Program-made: the position numbers and the translations under genes | Assembly: GCA_023266115.1 (NCBI GenBank) | Contig: JAHFRU010000014.1 | Span: forward strand, 19,079 to 83,078 | Reading direction: 5' to 3' | DNA from: Gammaproteobacteria bacterium | GTDB taxonomy: Bacteria > Pseudomonadota > Gammaproteobacteria > VBWC01 | DNA: 64,000 bases | The notes under the pieces: model-generated | Told to the model about the DNA's origin: nothing | The model's database searches: none | The model's input: only the letters and a program-made list of their open reading frames with translations | In this document: positions 1 through 6,543 of the stretch, in pieces | How positions within the stretch are numbered: position 1 is the first letter of the stretch | How the letters are laid out: each line of letters starts with the position of its first letter

Positions 1-335
1 AGCAGCTCACCCTCGACAAACTCTGACACCAGAAACGACACGGGGATTCCGTGGTAAACAATCGTGTCCTGGGTATGATACTGAATGACAAATGGACAAT
101 GACGCAGCTTGTGTAACTTTCTCGCATAAAACTTCAGCGCCTTGTCACGGACATTCCGCTTCGGGAAAAAGAATTTCGCGGTACGCTCTATGCCAGTGGC
201 CCGCTCCCGAATCTGGTATACCTCGCCTTCCCAACCCGCGCCAAGCAGTGACACGACTTCGTACTTCCCCGCGAGAATTCGCCCCGGGCTGAAATTGAAT
301 TCTTCTATCTGATTGCCGCGCGGTGTCAGCGCCAT
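1..335 (-). CDS. Protein kinase-like protein, N-terminal part (runs off the left edge)
   Basis: The minus strand from the ATG at 335 reads open to the window edge, giving 111 codons. The protein shows a eukaryotic-type kinase N-lobe: 'AGKYEVVSLLGAGWEGEVY' places a glycine-rich loop at residues 32-39, and 'TAKFF' supplies the expected ATP-binding lysine at residue 54. The segment 'HCPFVIQYHTQDTIVYHG' fits the beta-4/beta-5 region, and 'VSEFVEGELL' fits the hinge. The catalytic HRD and DFG motifs lie outside the window, so activity cannot be judged. A TGA lies 15 codons upstream of the ATG with no other ATG between, which fixes the start. Substrate and role are unknown. Confidence 0.75.
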   Translation of the reverse strand, partial: MALTPRGNQIEEFNFSPGRILAGKYEVVSLLGAGWEGEVYQIRERATGIERTAKFFFPKRNVRDKALKFYARKLHKLRHCPFVIQYHTQDTIVYHGIPVSFLVSEFVEGEL

Positions 336-845
336 AACATACCCGTTCGCGACCGCTTCGTCGATACGTCTGGCCTGTCACATACGACCATCCGCTGATT
401 TTACCTAACGTAGAACGATATACCTAGCCGGGATTTGCGGCTCGCTCGCGTAGCGCAACCCTGTCACCATCGACCCGGGCAGCCGGAACAGCGTCGCAAG
501 CGCGCCACAAGCGTTGAAAGAAATTTCTCGAGTAGTACTGAGCTCGGACCACGGCATCGGCGCGATCGGTCATTTTTGTCCTGCATCGAGAGGCATAACA
601 GGGATCGATTAAAGTGATGAGCGACGCTCGGGCCGTCAGCTTCTCCACCCGCGTACACCTTCGGGGTACCGTTCGATGGTAATCCAATGCCCGCCTCGCT
701 GACCGGCCTGGGCCGCCGGAACCCCGAAATTCCTCCGTCTCCAACGCTTTACCGACCCGAAAGCAGCCTTAAGTCAGGGAGGGGTGCGCCGATACAGAGG
801 TAAGGCCTGAGATGCACCGCGAAGTACTGCTTAACGGAAACCCTT
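336..845. other. 510-bp intergenic stretch, no gene recognised
   Basis: This lies between two divergent genes, the kinase (minus) and the Sel1 protein (plus), so it should hold both promoters. Frames that stay open here give Arg-rich, unrecognisable translations with no plausible ribosome site. I see no tRNA, terminator or repeat. Confidence 0.4.
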
Positions 846-1634
846 ATGACCAGATATGTACGCCGCAACCTTCACCTTGTCGGCGCCATCCTGTTGCAGG
901 TCTGGCTGGTTACCCCTGTCCTCGCGATACCCCATAACCAGGCGGAACTTCTTGAACGTCAGGACTTTAGTTCCTTAGCGCTGGAAATTCTGCCAGAAGC
1001 GGAACGCGGTAACCTGGACGCGCTTTACAAGCTCGGCGTGATGTATGCCCACGGAATCGGCGTAACCAAGGATATCAACCAGGGGTTACGTCTTCTGAAA
1101 GAGGCCGCGAGTTATGGCAGTACCGACGCACAGTTGATGCTCGGTTTGCTTTACCAGATGGGCGCTGACGTGACGGCGGACAATGCCGTCGCATTTGACT
1201 GGTTTCACCAGGCCGCCGTCCACGGCAATAATGACGCCCAACTGTTTGTTGGCCTGATGTATGCGAAAGGACAAGGGGTAGACCCGGATTTTACGCAGGC
1301 GGTATCATGGTTCCGGGAAGCCGCCACGCATGGTAACGGCATGGCCGAATTCAGCCTGGGTGTTATGTACACCATGGGACACGGCGTGCCTCAGGATTTC
1401 AAGACTGCCCTTTCCTGGTACTTCAAGGCGGCGAAACAAGGCAACGCGCGGGCACAATACAATATCGGGGTAATGTATGACCTGGGCGCTGGCGTGGATA
1501 AAAGCGACAAAGACGCCGTCCACTGGCTGCGCGAGGCTGCGGCACAAGGGTTCCCGCTTGCGCATATCTATCTTCAGCAGAAGCAGACCGAGGAGCAGGT
1601 ACTCGCCCCATCACACGCATTCGCATCATTCTAG
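846..1634 (+). CDS. Exported Sel1-like repeat protein
   Basis: The 262-residue protein starts with a Sec signal peptide (hydrophobic residues 10-27, cleavage likely after 'VLA'). From residue 56 to 235 there are five 36-residue Sel1-like repeats in exact register, each with the pattern A-x-x-x-L-G-x-x-Y...G-x-G-V...A-x-x-W-x-x-x-A-A-x-x-G. The second repeat is more divergent (GADVTAD in place of GxGV). Sel1 repeats form alpha-helical scaffolds for protein-protein contacts, and exported ones are common in Gammaproteobacteria. The start follows 'acggaaaccctt', a weak ribosome site. The 3' end overlaps the remnant on the opposite strand by 9 bp. The partner is unknown. Confidence 0.85.
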   Translation: MTRYVRRNLHLVGAILLQVWLVTPVLAIPHNQAELLERQDFSSLALEILPEAERGNLDALYKLGVMYAHGIGVTKDINQGLRLLKEAASYGSTDAQLMLGLLYQMGADVTADNAVAFDWFHQAAVHGNNDAQLFVGLMYAKGQGVDPDFTQAVSWFREAATHGNGMAEFSLGVMYTMGHGVPQDFKTALSWYFKAAKQGNARAQYNIGVMYDLGAGVDKSDKDAVHWLREAAAQGFPLAHIYLQQKQTEEQVLAPSHAFASF

Positions 1635-2161
1635 GTTTACTGACCGATCAATTTCAGCAATTAAGCCAACCAATTCGTCGGCCCTATCCTGATCCCGCGC
1701 GACCACCAGCGGAATACGCCTGTGTGTTGGAATGAACGTGCTCACTTTCGAGAATGAACGGGACATCCATCCAGAGACAGTCGTTGTGCTGACAGGTGGA
1801 CAAATTCCACAGCGGACGGTGCAAGAGTACCTCGTAGGCAAGTACAACGTAGCGGGTGCCGAAACCGGGGGCCGGCAAAATTCTCCTGGTACAGCTGCTC
1901 ATATAGCCCAAGAAACCGCGCCTCGTCGAAAGCAAGCGTCGCTCCAACCTCATCCCGAGAAAGACGGCGGAACGCTTGCTCGACGGGCTCGTCCTAAAAA
2001 ATCCAGCTACCCGGGACAACCCAGTATCCGCGGGCCGGCGCATTGTCCCGCAATCCGGGCAATATGCGGCTATCGCCGCCCCTGACAATCAGATCGATCG
2101 ATACCAACGGCGTCAGGCGAACTATCTCAGCAACTTCCGCGCAATCGAGCGACGTCGGCAT
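1626..2161 (-). pseudogene. Broken GDP-mannose mannosyl hydrolase-like (Nudix) gene
   Basis: Read from the ATG at 2161, the minus strand gives 'EIVRLTPLVSIDLIVRGGD' and 'ARGYWVVPGSWIF', then a TAG, then 'DEPVEQAFRRLSRDEVG'. This is the form of the GDP-mannose mannosyl hydrolase Nudix box, with the stop inside it. The frame shifts near 1860, after which 'GTRYVVLAYEVLL', 'CQHNDCLWM' and 'SEHVHSNTQAY' match the C-terminal half of that family. A second shift near 1700 leads to a tail ending '...ELVGLIAEIDRSVNLE'. One nonsense codon and two frameshifts make it non-functional. The intact family hydrolyses GDP-mannose to GDP and mannose and usually sits in polysaccharide loci, so this may be the last trace of one. 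Family assignment is by recognition only. Confidence 0.8.
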
Positions 2162-2340
2162 TGAGTCAGTTTCAAGATGAACAGTATTTTTTCACGACAC
2201 GATTTGGAACGATGAAACCTTCGCTTTCGGCCGATACCGGCCTGGTGCCGAAGAAAAACTACTGATACGTGATCGCTCCCCAAAATAACGCCGTATCGTG
2301 GCGCCGCCTGGCGGCGTCATCAGCAGCCCCCCGCGTCAGA

Positions 2341-2357
2341 ATAGTTGTCACTGATTT
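2341..2357 (+). repeat. Left terminal inverted repeat of the IS3-family element
   Basis: 'atagttgtcactgattt' matches the complement of the right end over the first 11 bases and then imperfectly. It lies just before orfA. Confidence 0.65.
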
Positions 2358-2399
2358 CTGTAATCTCTGGAGCGAGCGGGAGGCGGAAGGTGACGAGAG

Positions 2400-2693
2400 A
2401 TGTCGAGGTATTCGCAGGAGTTGAAGCAGACTGTGTTGAAGCGAATGATGCCGCCGGAGAGTCGATCGGTGGCGGAGTTATCGAGGGAGACAGGCATCAC
2501 GGAAACGACCCTGTACAATTGGCGGAATGTGGCCAGACGAGCGGGGGCGGTGATGCCGGGAAGAGGACAGCAGAAGGCGGAGGAATGGGATTCCCCGGCG
2601 AAGTTTAAGGAGAAGGCGTTGGCGGAGGCGGCGACCTTGCTGGTGCCGGCAAAAAAATATCGGGCGCTCCCGCTACAGGACGAGGACATCTGA
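2400..2693 (+). CDS. IS3-family transposase OrfA
   Basis: The 97-residue protein begins 'MSRYSQELKQTVLKRM' and carries a helix-turn-helix: 'SVAELSRETGITETTLYNWR' at about residues 22-41 is the DNA-recognition segment that binds the element ends. In IS3 elements OrfA is made alone as a regulator, or fused by frameshifting to OrfB as the active transposase. OrfA itself looks intact. It could still bind the ends of related copies elsewhere in the genome, but the partner gene here is broken. Confidence 0.8.
   Translation: MSRYSQELKQTVLKRMMPPESRSVAELSRETGITETTLYNWRNVARRAGAVMPGRGQQKAEEWDSPAKFKEKALAEAATLLVPAKKYRALPLQDEDI
2651..2657 (+). promoter_or_regulatory. Probable -1 programmed frameshift site (A7)
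   Basis: A run of seven A residues lies near the 3' end of orfA. The -1 frame is open from here straight into orfB, with no stop between 2651 and 2714. This is the usual way IS3-family elements make the OrfAB fusion. Use of the site is inferred. Confidence 0.6.
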
Positions 2694-2713
2694 CTGAACT
2701 GTCGGAGCGCCGG

Positions 2714-3457
2714 GTGATGATCGAAGATATTGGCAAGGCACGCGGTGAAGGTGCGCGTCTGGTAGCGGCGTGTGAAGTGGCCGGCATCAGCCTGCGCACC
2801 TATCGACGCTGGACGCAGGGTGACGACGTGCGGGCGGATGGTCGCCTGACGGCCGTGCATCTGCCGCCGGCCCATCGGTTAAGCGAGGCGGAGTGCGCCG
2901 AGGTGCTGCGTGTGTGCGGTGAACCGCGCTTTGCCAGCCTGCCCCCGTCGCAGATCGTGCCAAGGCTAGCGGATGAGGGCGTGTACCTGGCCTCGGAGTC
3001 GAGCTTCTATCGGGTGCTGCACGCCGACAACGGCTCACCGATGAAATCGGCGACCCTGCTGGCTACCTTGCAGTGGCTGGGCGTGACGCCTTCGCACAGT
3101 CGGCCGCGCGTGTCGAATGACAACGCCTAGGCGGAGAGCGTGTTCCGGACGTGCAAGTACCGGCCGGAATATCCGAGTGAGGGCTTTGCCACACTGGACA
3201 AGGCCCGTGCCTGGATGCTGCGCTTCGAGGCGTGGTACAACACCGGGCACCGGCACAGCGGGCTGAACTTCGTGACACCGGAACAGCGCCATACCGCGCA
3301 GGCAGAGGAGATTATGAAACAGCGCATGGATGTTTATGAGACAGCACGTGCGCGCAACCCGCGCCGATGGAGTGGTGACAGCCGGAACTGGTCACTGCCA
3401 CAGAGTGTCTGCCTCAACCCGGGAAAATCGGCTGACCCACAGGCTCAGGCCCCATGA
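2714..3457 (+). pseudogene. IS3-family transposase OrfB, internally deleted and stopped
   Basis: The first part (2714-3127) has the N-terminal helical region ('GISLRTYRRWTQGD') and then jumps from 'SSFYRVL' directly to 'HADNGSPMK'. In intact relatives the first catalytic Asp and much of the rve fold lie between these segments, so some 300 bp appear lost. Both flanks can share GTGCTG, which suggests deletion between short direct repeats. A TAG follows 'SNDNA' at 3128, where relatives have Tyr before 'AES'. Reading resumes in the same frame to 3457 with 'VFRTCKYRPEYPSEGF' and 'WYNTGHRHSGLNFVTPEQRH', the conserved C-terminal end. The deletion and stop together make the protein catalytically dead. 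Confidence 0.8.
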
Positions 3458-3459
3458 TC

Positions 3460-3476
3460 GAAACGGTGACAACTAT
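3460..3476 (-). repeat. Right terminal inverted repeat of the IS3-family element
   Basis: 'gaaacggtgacaactat' is the imperfect complement of the left end (11 bases perfect). It sits immediately after the end of the orfB remnant. Confidence 0.65.
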
Positions 3477-3498
3477 CTTGAAAACTGCCGGCAACCCG

Positions 3499-3876
3499 CT
3501 AACGCCGTTCGAGATCACTATCGGCGCTGGACAAGAGTTTTCTCAGCTGCTCCATATCCCTGCTGCGAATCTCCAAAATATCCAATTGGACCCCGACGCG
3601 ATAACGACCAGCTTCTGGTACAAAAGTGACGTGCCGGATGACCCCCTTTACGGATACGAGCTTTGCTGATTCTATTTTTATGTAGAGCTGCACCTGGTCC
3701 CCAGCGCCAAATTCCTGAGCCGTATCAAATCCAATCCCGAATTGATTGAAGTCGACGGACTCAACTTTTCCCGGCTTGGCGAACAGACCCCGCCATCCGG
3801 TCTTTTGGATGAAAACGTCAATTCCATTCGTGACAAAACGCTCGCGTTTCCGCCTGTCGGGGCCATCGTACATCAC
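3499..3876 (-). CDS. PilZ domain protein (putative c-di-GMP receptor)
   Basis: This small cytoplasmic protein of 124-125 residues is a single PilZ domain. The N-terminal 'DRRKRERF' holds the RxxxR motif (R9 and R13), and 'VDFNQFGIGFD' stands where PilZ domains have (D/N)xSxxG, with Asn in place of Ser. These two elements clamp cyclic di-GMP in known PilZ proteins, so binding is plausible but the substitution makes it less certain. A GGAGGGG ribosome site lies before a GTG at 3876 and an ATG at 3873; either could be the start. The stop is only 22 bp from the IS end, so the insertion did not interrupt the gene. Confidence 0.8.
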   Translation of the reverse strand: MMYDGPDRRKRERFVTNGIDVFIQKTGWRGLFAKPGKVESVDFNQFGIGFDTAQEFGAGDQVQLYIKIESAKLVSVKGVIRHVTFVPEAGRYRVGVQLDILEIRSRDMEQLRKLLSSADSDLERR

Positions 3877-4042
3877 GACGCCCCTCCGCAGTGACCGACG
3901 CTGAACGCGAGTGCTATCTCATGAAACATAGGCACTCTCCTGAACGCACTTTCACTTGAATGAGCCGGAATGTATCATAAAGCTCTGACCGAGAGCACGA
4001 GAGCGAGCCCCTCCTTTCCATTTCAAAACCTTGACAGCAAAC

Positions 4043-4999
4043 ATGGAACCTTCCCTTCAGGATGACCCAACGCTCCGGATTCTTGAATCCAGAGTGGGTA
4101 GAGTCCATTTGCGACAACGCCTTGGAATCGAAACGGATTATGAAGCAAAGATATTCGGTCAGGGCCGCAATTTTTTTCATATAGAAAACTGGATATCGAT
4201 CCGCTCCGTTATCCGCCATACACTCCGGCTGTTCGGACTATATGCACGTGGCCGACGGAATGCGCGAAATATCCAGCGACGTGAAAATATTATTCCGGTA
4301 AGAAACCTCCCGACTGCTTTCGACGGCTACACGTTGCTACATATCACTGATCTTCACCTGGACATGGACGATGACATTCCTCAGGCGCTTATTGCCGCGC
4401 TGAGCGGGCTTCAGTACGACGTCTGCGTACTGACCGGGGATTTCCGCGCCAACACGTTTGGCCCCATCGATGCGGCAATGCGAGCCATGGAAATGATACG
4501 CCGCTATCTTGAAGAACCGATCTACGGCATCCTTGGGAACCACGACAGCATCCGGATGGTCCCGGGCTTCGAAGCAATCGGCATTCGCATGTTGCTAAAC
4601 GAATTCGTGAGAATCGATCGGGCAGGAGAGGCGATATACATTTCCGGAATAGACGACCCCCATTATTACGGAGCCGATAACATGGAAAAGGCATCCGATA
4701 ACATTCCACCGGAGGCCGTTTCGATACTCCTGGCCCACTCTCCCGAGGTATACCGGCATGCCGCACACGCCGAGTTCGACGTCATGCTGTGCGGACATAC
4801 CCATGGAGGCCAGATCTGTTTGCCCGGGGGCTTTCCAATGCTGCTTAATGCGGATTGCCCACGCCGATTCTGCGCCGGCGCCTGGCAATATCACCAGCTG
4901 CAGGGTTACACGTCCGTCGGCTCGGGTCCATGCGTCGTCGACGCCCGTCTCAACTGTCCTCCAGAAATCACACTACATCGTCTTGTGAGATCCGCTTAG
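4043..4999 (+). CDS. Calcineurin-like metallophosphoesterase
   Basis: The 318-residue protein has the full metallophosphoesterase signature: 'ITDLHLD' (Asp103, His105), 'LTGDF' (about 132-133), 'GNHD' (165-168), 'LLAHSPE' (about 231) and 'GHTHGG' (251-256). These residues bind two metal ions and activate water. The order and spacing resemble the YkuE/YaeI group, some of which act on membrane-associated substrates. The roughly 95-residue N-terminal region is Arg-rich and has no clear transmembrane segment. I chose the ATG at 4043; an in-frame TTG at 4031 is possible, and neither has a strong ribosome site. The physiological substrate is unknown. Confidence 0.85.
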   Translation: MEPSLQDDPTLRILESRVGRVHLRQRLGIETDYEAKIFGQGRNFFHIENWISIRSVIRHTLRLFGLYARGRRNARNIQRRENIIPVRNLPTAFDGYTLLHITDLHLDMDDDIPQALIAALSGLQYDVCVLTGDFRANTFGPIDAAMRAMEMIRRYLEEPIYGILGNHDSIRMVPGFEAIGIRMLLNEFVRIDRAGEAIYISGIDDPHYYGADNMEKASDNIPPEAVSILLAHSPEVYRHAAHAEFDVMLCGHTHGGQICLPGGFPMLLNADCPRRFCAGAWQYHQLQGYTSVGSGPCVVDARLNCPPEITLHRLVRSA

Positions 5000-5017
5000 C
5001 GCTGCCAGCACCGTACA

Positions 5018-5500
5018 TCAGGTGCGGCGTACCGGAAATATTCCGGATATGCGCGATAACAGCAAACCGATTATCACGAATCCGGCGACCACGAACGCCT
5101 CGTCCTTCCAACCCAACGCAAACTCCTGGCCTAACGCAATTGTGGGCACCAGTGACTCCGGCGTTTGATCAAGAACGGACGCCCTGCCGCTAGGGGCGAT
5201 GCCCATACGCCTTTTAACAAAGCTGGAGAAAATGTCCCCCGCCATCGCGAGCAGCCCAACCATCAGACCCGTTTGTATCGAAACGCCCACAAGCGGCGCG
5301 GCAAATGCCGTCACGGTGACGGCGCCAGCGAAGCCCCGAATCGTTTTCGCTGCCCCCAGCATCGGCCTGCCATCCACGAACAAGGCCCCGCCATCCAGTG
5401 GATAGCCGAACCTTTCTCGCAAGAAATAGCGGATAATTATCGGAGCGCCGTTTGCAATCAGCAGCAGGGCTAACAACTTCAACGAAGATATGACGTCCAT
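5018..5500 (-). CDS. CarS-like (CDP-archaeol synthase family) membrane protein
   Basis: From the ATG at 5500 the protein is 160 residues with four or five hydrophobic segments. The core 'FGYPLDGGALFVDGRPMLGAAKTIRG' followed by 'GLLAMAGDIFSSFVKRRMG' and 'SVLDQTPESLVP' is the conserved pattern of the CarS/CdsA superfamily: DG-x-x-x-x-D-G-R-P-x-x-G, the K-T-I-R-G turn, G-D-x-x-S-S-F-x-K-R-R and the D-Q motif. Archaeal CarS activates archaetidic acid with CTP. A bacterial homologue more likely handles another phosphatidic-acid-like or polyprenyl lipid. A longer frame to 5584 exists, but it would overlap the divergent gene and its extra residues do not fit the family. Confidence 0.75.
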   Translation of the reverse strand: MDVISSLKLLALLLIANGAPIIIRYFLRERFGYPLDGGALFVDGRPMLGAAKTIRGFAGAVTVTAFAAPLVGVSIQTGLMVGLLAMAGDIFSSFVKRRMGIAPSGRASVLDQTPESLVPTIALGQEFALGWKDEAFVVAGFVIIGLLLSRISGIFPVRRT

Positions 5501-5575
5501 TGCCTGCGGGAGTGATAATATTGTGATCGGCGATTCCAGATACCAGCAACGACTCGACCAAATTTTGTCATAAGA

Positions 5576-5782
5576 ATGAATCAATCGGGAAGCGGGTTTT
5601 TAAAACAGAAACTCAACGAGCTCCGGATCGAGCACCGTGATCTCGATGACGTCATCGCACGGTTAGCGGCGGATATCGACGTAGACCAGCTGCGGCTAAA
5701 ACGGCTAAAAAAGCGCAAACTGTTTCTAAAGGACTGCATCGCCGCGCTCGAGAGCCGGCTAATCCCGGATCTTGATGCCTGA
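5576..5782 (+). CDS. DUF465 / YdcH-like small protein
   Basis: A 68-residue, highly charged helical protein. 'LNELRIEHRDLDDVIARLA' and 'QLRLKRLKKRKLFLKDCIAALE' match the YdcH/DUF465 family, which forms a short antiparallel helical hairpin. Members are widespread and abundant in Proteobacteria, but no biochemical function is settled. The gene starts 76 bp upstream of, and divergent from, the CarS-like gene, so they probably share a promoter region. The length is typical of the family. Confidence 0.8.
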   Translation: MNQSGSGFLKQKLNELRIEHRDLDDVIARLAADIDVDQLRLKRLKKRKLFLKDCIAALESRLIPDLDA

Positions 5783-6200
5783 AAACTCCCGATCCAATAC
5801 AGCCGAGGGAGCCCCCTTACGCAACTTTTAGAGATGCCGCTCATAACAGCGCACGAACAGCGCCAATGATACGTTCGATACCGCCGACGTCGCACCGCGA
5901 CTCCAGCAACCAGACAGCATACGGAACGGCAGGAGCGCGCTCCGAAAGTTTACGGAAGGCGCTGGCGAACTCTTGTAACTCACGCATGGCCGATTCATCT
6001 ACTGACAGCGGGCCAGCTGGCTATCGGGCCTGAACGCCGAACTGCATCCAGGCCACGTATCGCTGCCCTGCCTTCTCCGGCGCCAAATGCCTATCACGGA
6101 AAACCGACCGCCACGAATCAGCACCATTCGCTAGCTAACCAACCATCCTAGTTGGCTACCCGCCATTCAAGAACAGCGTGTCGCCGTCGCTAGACCGGAC
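5783..6200. other. 418-bp stretch with one doubtful small frame
   Basis: No recognised gene, terminator or RNA. The only frame that looks protein-like is a 48-codon one on the minus strand, listed separately. The promoter of the exported protein starting at 6201 should lie at the right end. Confidence 0.4.
5841..5987 (-). CDS. Possible 48-residue small protein or gene fragment
   Basis: From the ATG at 5987 the minus strand encodes 48 residues beginning 'MRELQEFASAFRKLSERA' and ending 'GGIERIIGAVRALL'. The composition is protein-like, with amphipathic helices and a balanced charge, unlike the Arg-rich noise in other frames nearby. The frame is open only 12 codons further upstream before a TAG, and there is no clear ribosome site. 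It may be a real small gene or the tail of a decayed one. Confidence 0.25.
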   Translation of the reverse strand: MRELQEFASAFRKLSERAPAVPYAVWLLESRCDVGGIERIIGAVRALL

Positions 6201-6530
6201 ATGAAGCTTACGCGCATTGCATGCCTGCTGCTGCTCGTCGCAAGACCACTGGCAGCCAGCGGAGAAACCGTTAATTACTGTAATGACGCGGAGGTACAAC
6301 AGGATTGGTCGAAACTGATGGCCAAATACCGGCACATTCCGGAATGGCAGGATATCGATCGCTATCGCACCACCCTTTGCAACGAAGTTAACAGCGGCGA
6401 AATATCCGTCGAAGCGGCAATAGAGCTGTTTGAAAATGCCCGCACACAGAAAATAGAAGAACTACGCGAGCGCATCAAACGTCAGATGCCAACCGAACAG
6501 GACCGAGCATCCCGGTCGCAGATCGGCTGA
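6201..6530 (+). CDS. Small exported protein of unknown function
   Basis: The 109-residue product has a classical signal peptide ('MKLTRIACLLLLVARPLAAS'), so the mature protein should be periplasmic. The remainder is charged and helical, with two cysteines ('YCND' and 'TLCNE') that could form a disulphide, and a Lys/Arg/Glu-rich C-terminal helix ('ARTQKIEELRERIKRQ'). No family was recognised. It converges with the PD40 surface protein, whose stop is 13 bp away, so the two are not an operon. Confidence 0.6.
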   Translation: MKLTRIACLLLLVARPLAASGETVNYCNDAEVQQDWSKLMAKYRHIPEWQDIDRYRTTLCNEVNSGEISVEAAIELFENARTQKIEELRERIKRQMPTEQDRASRSQIG

Positions 6531-6543
6531 CGTCGTCTCCGCC

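Larger units (their letters stand above)
2341..3476 (+). mobile_element. Defective IS3-family insertion sequence
   Basis: The element has inverted ends: 'atagttgtcac' at 2341 and its complement 'gtgacaactat' ending at 3476. Inside are a helix-turn-helix OrfA, an A7 slippery site and an OrfB in the -1 frame, the normal IS3-family plan. OrfB has lost the middle of its catalytic domain and carries an amber codon, so the element cannot move itself. I could not identify a convincing target duplication outside the ends, so the exact termini are uncertain by a few bases. Confidence 0.85.

Noticed and set aside
424..744. 106-codon minus-strand frame in the first gap
   Set aside because: Composition is Arg-rich without hydrophobic core or recognisable motif, and there is no ribosome site.
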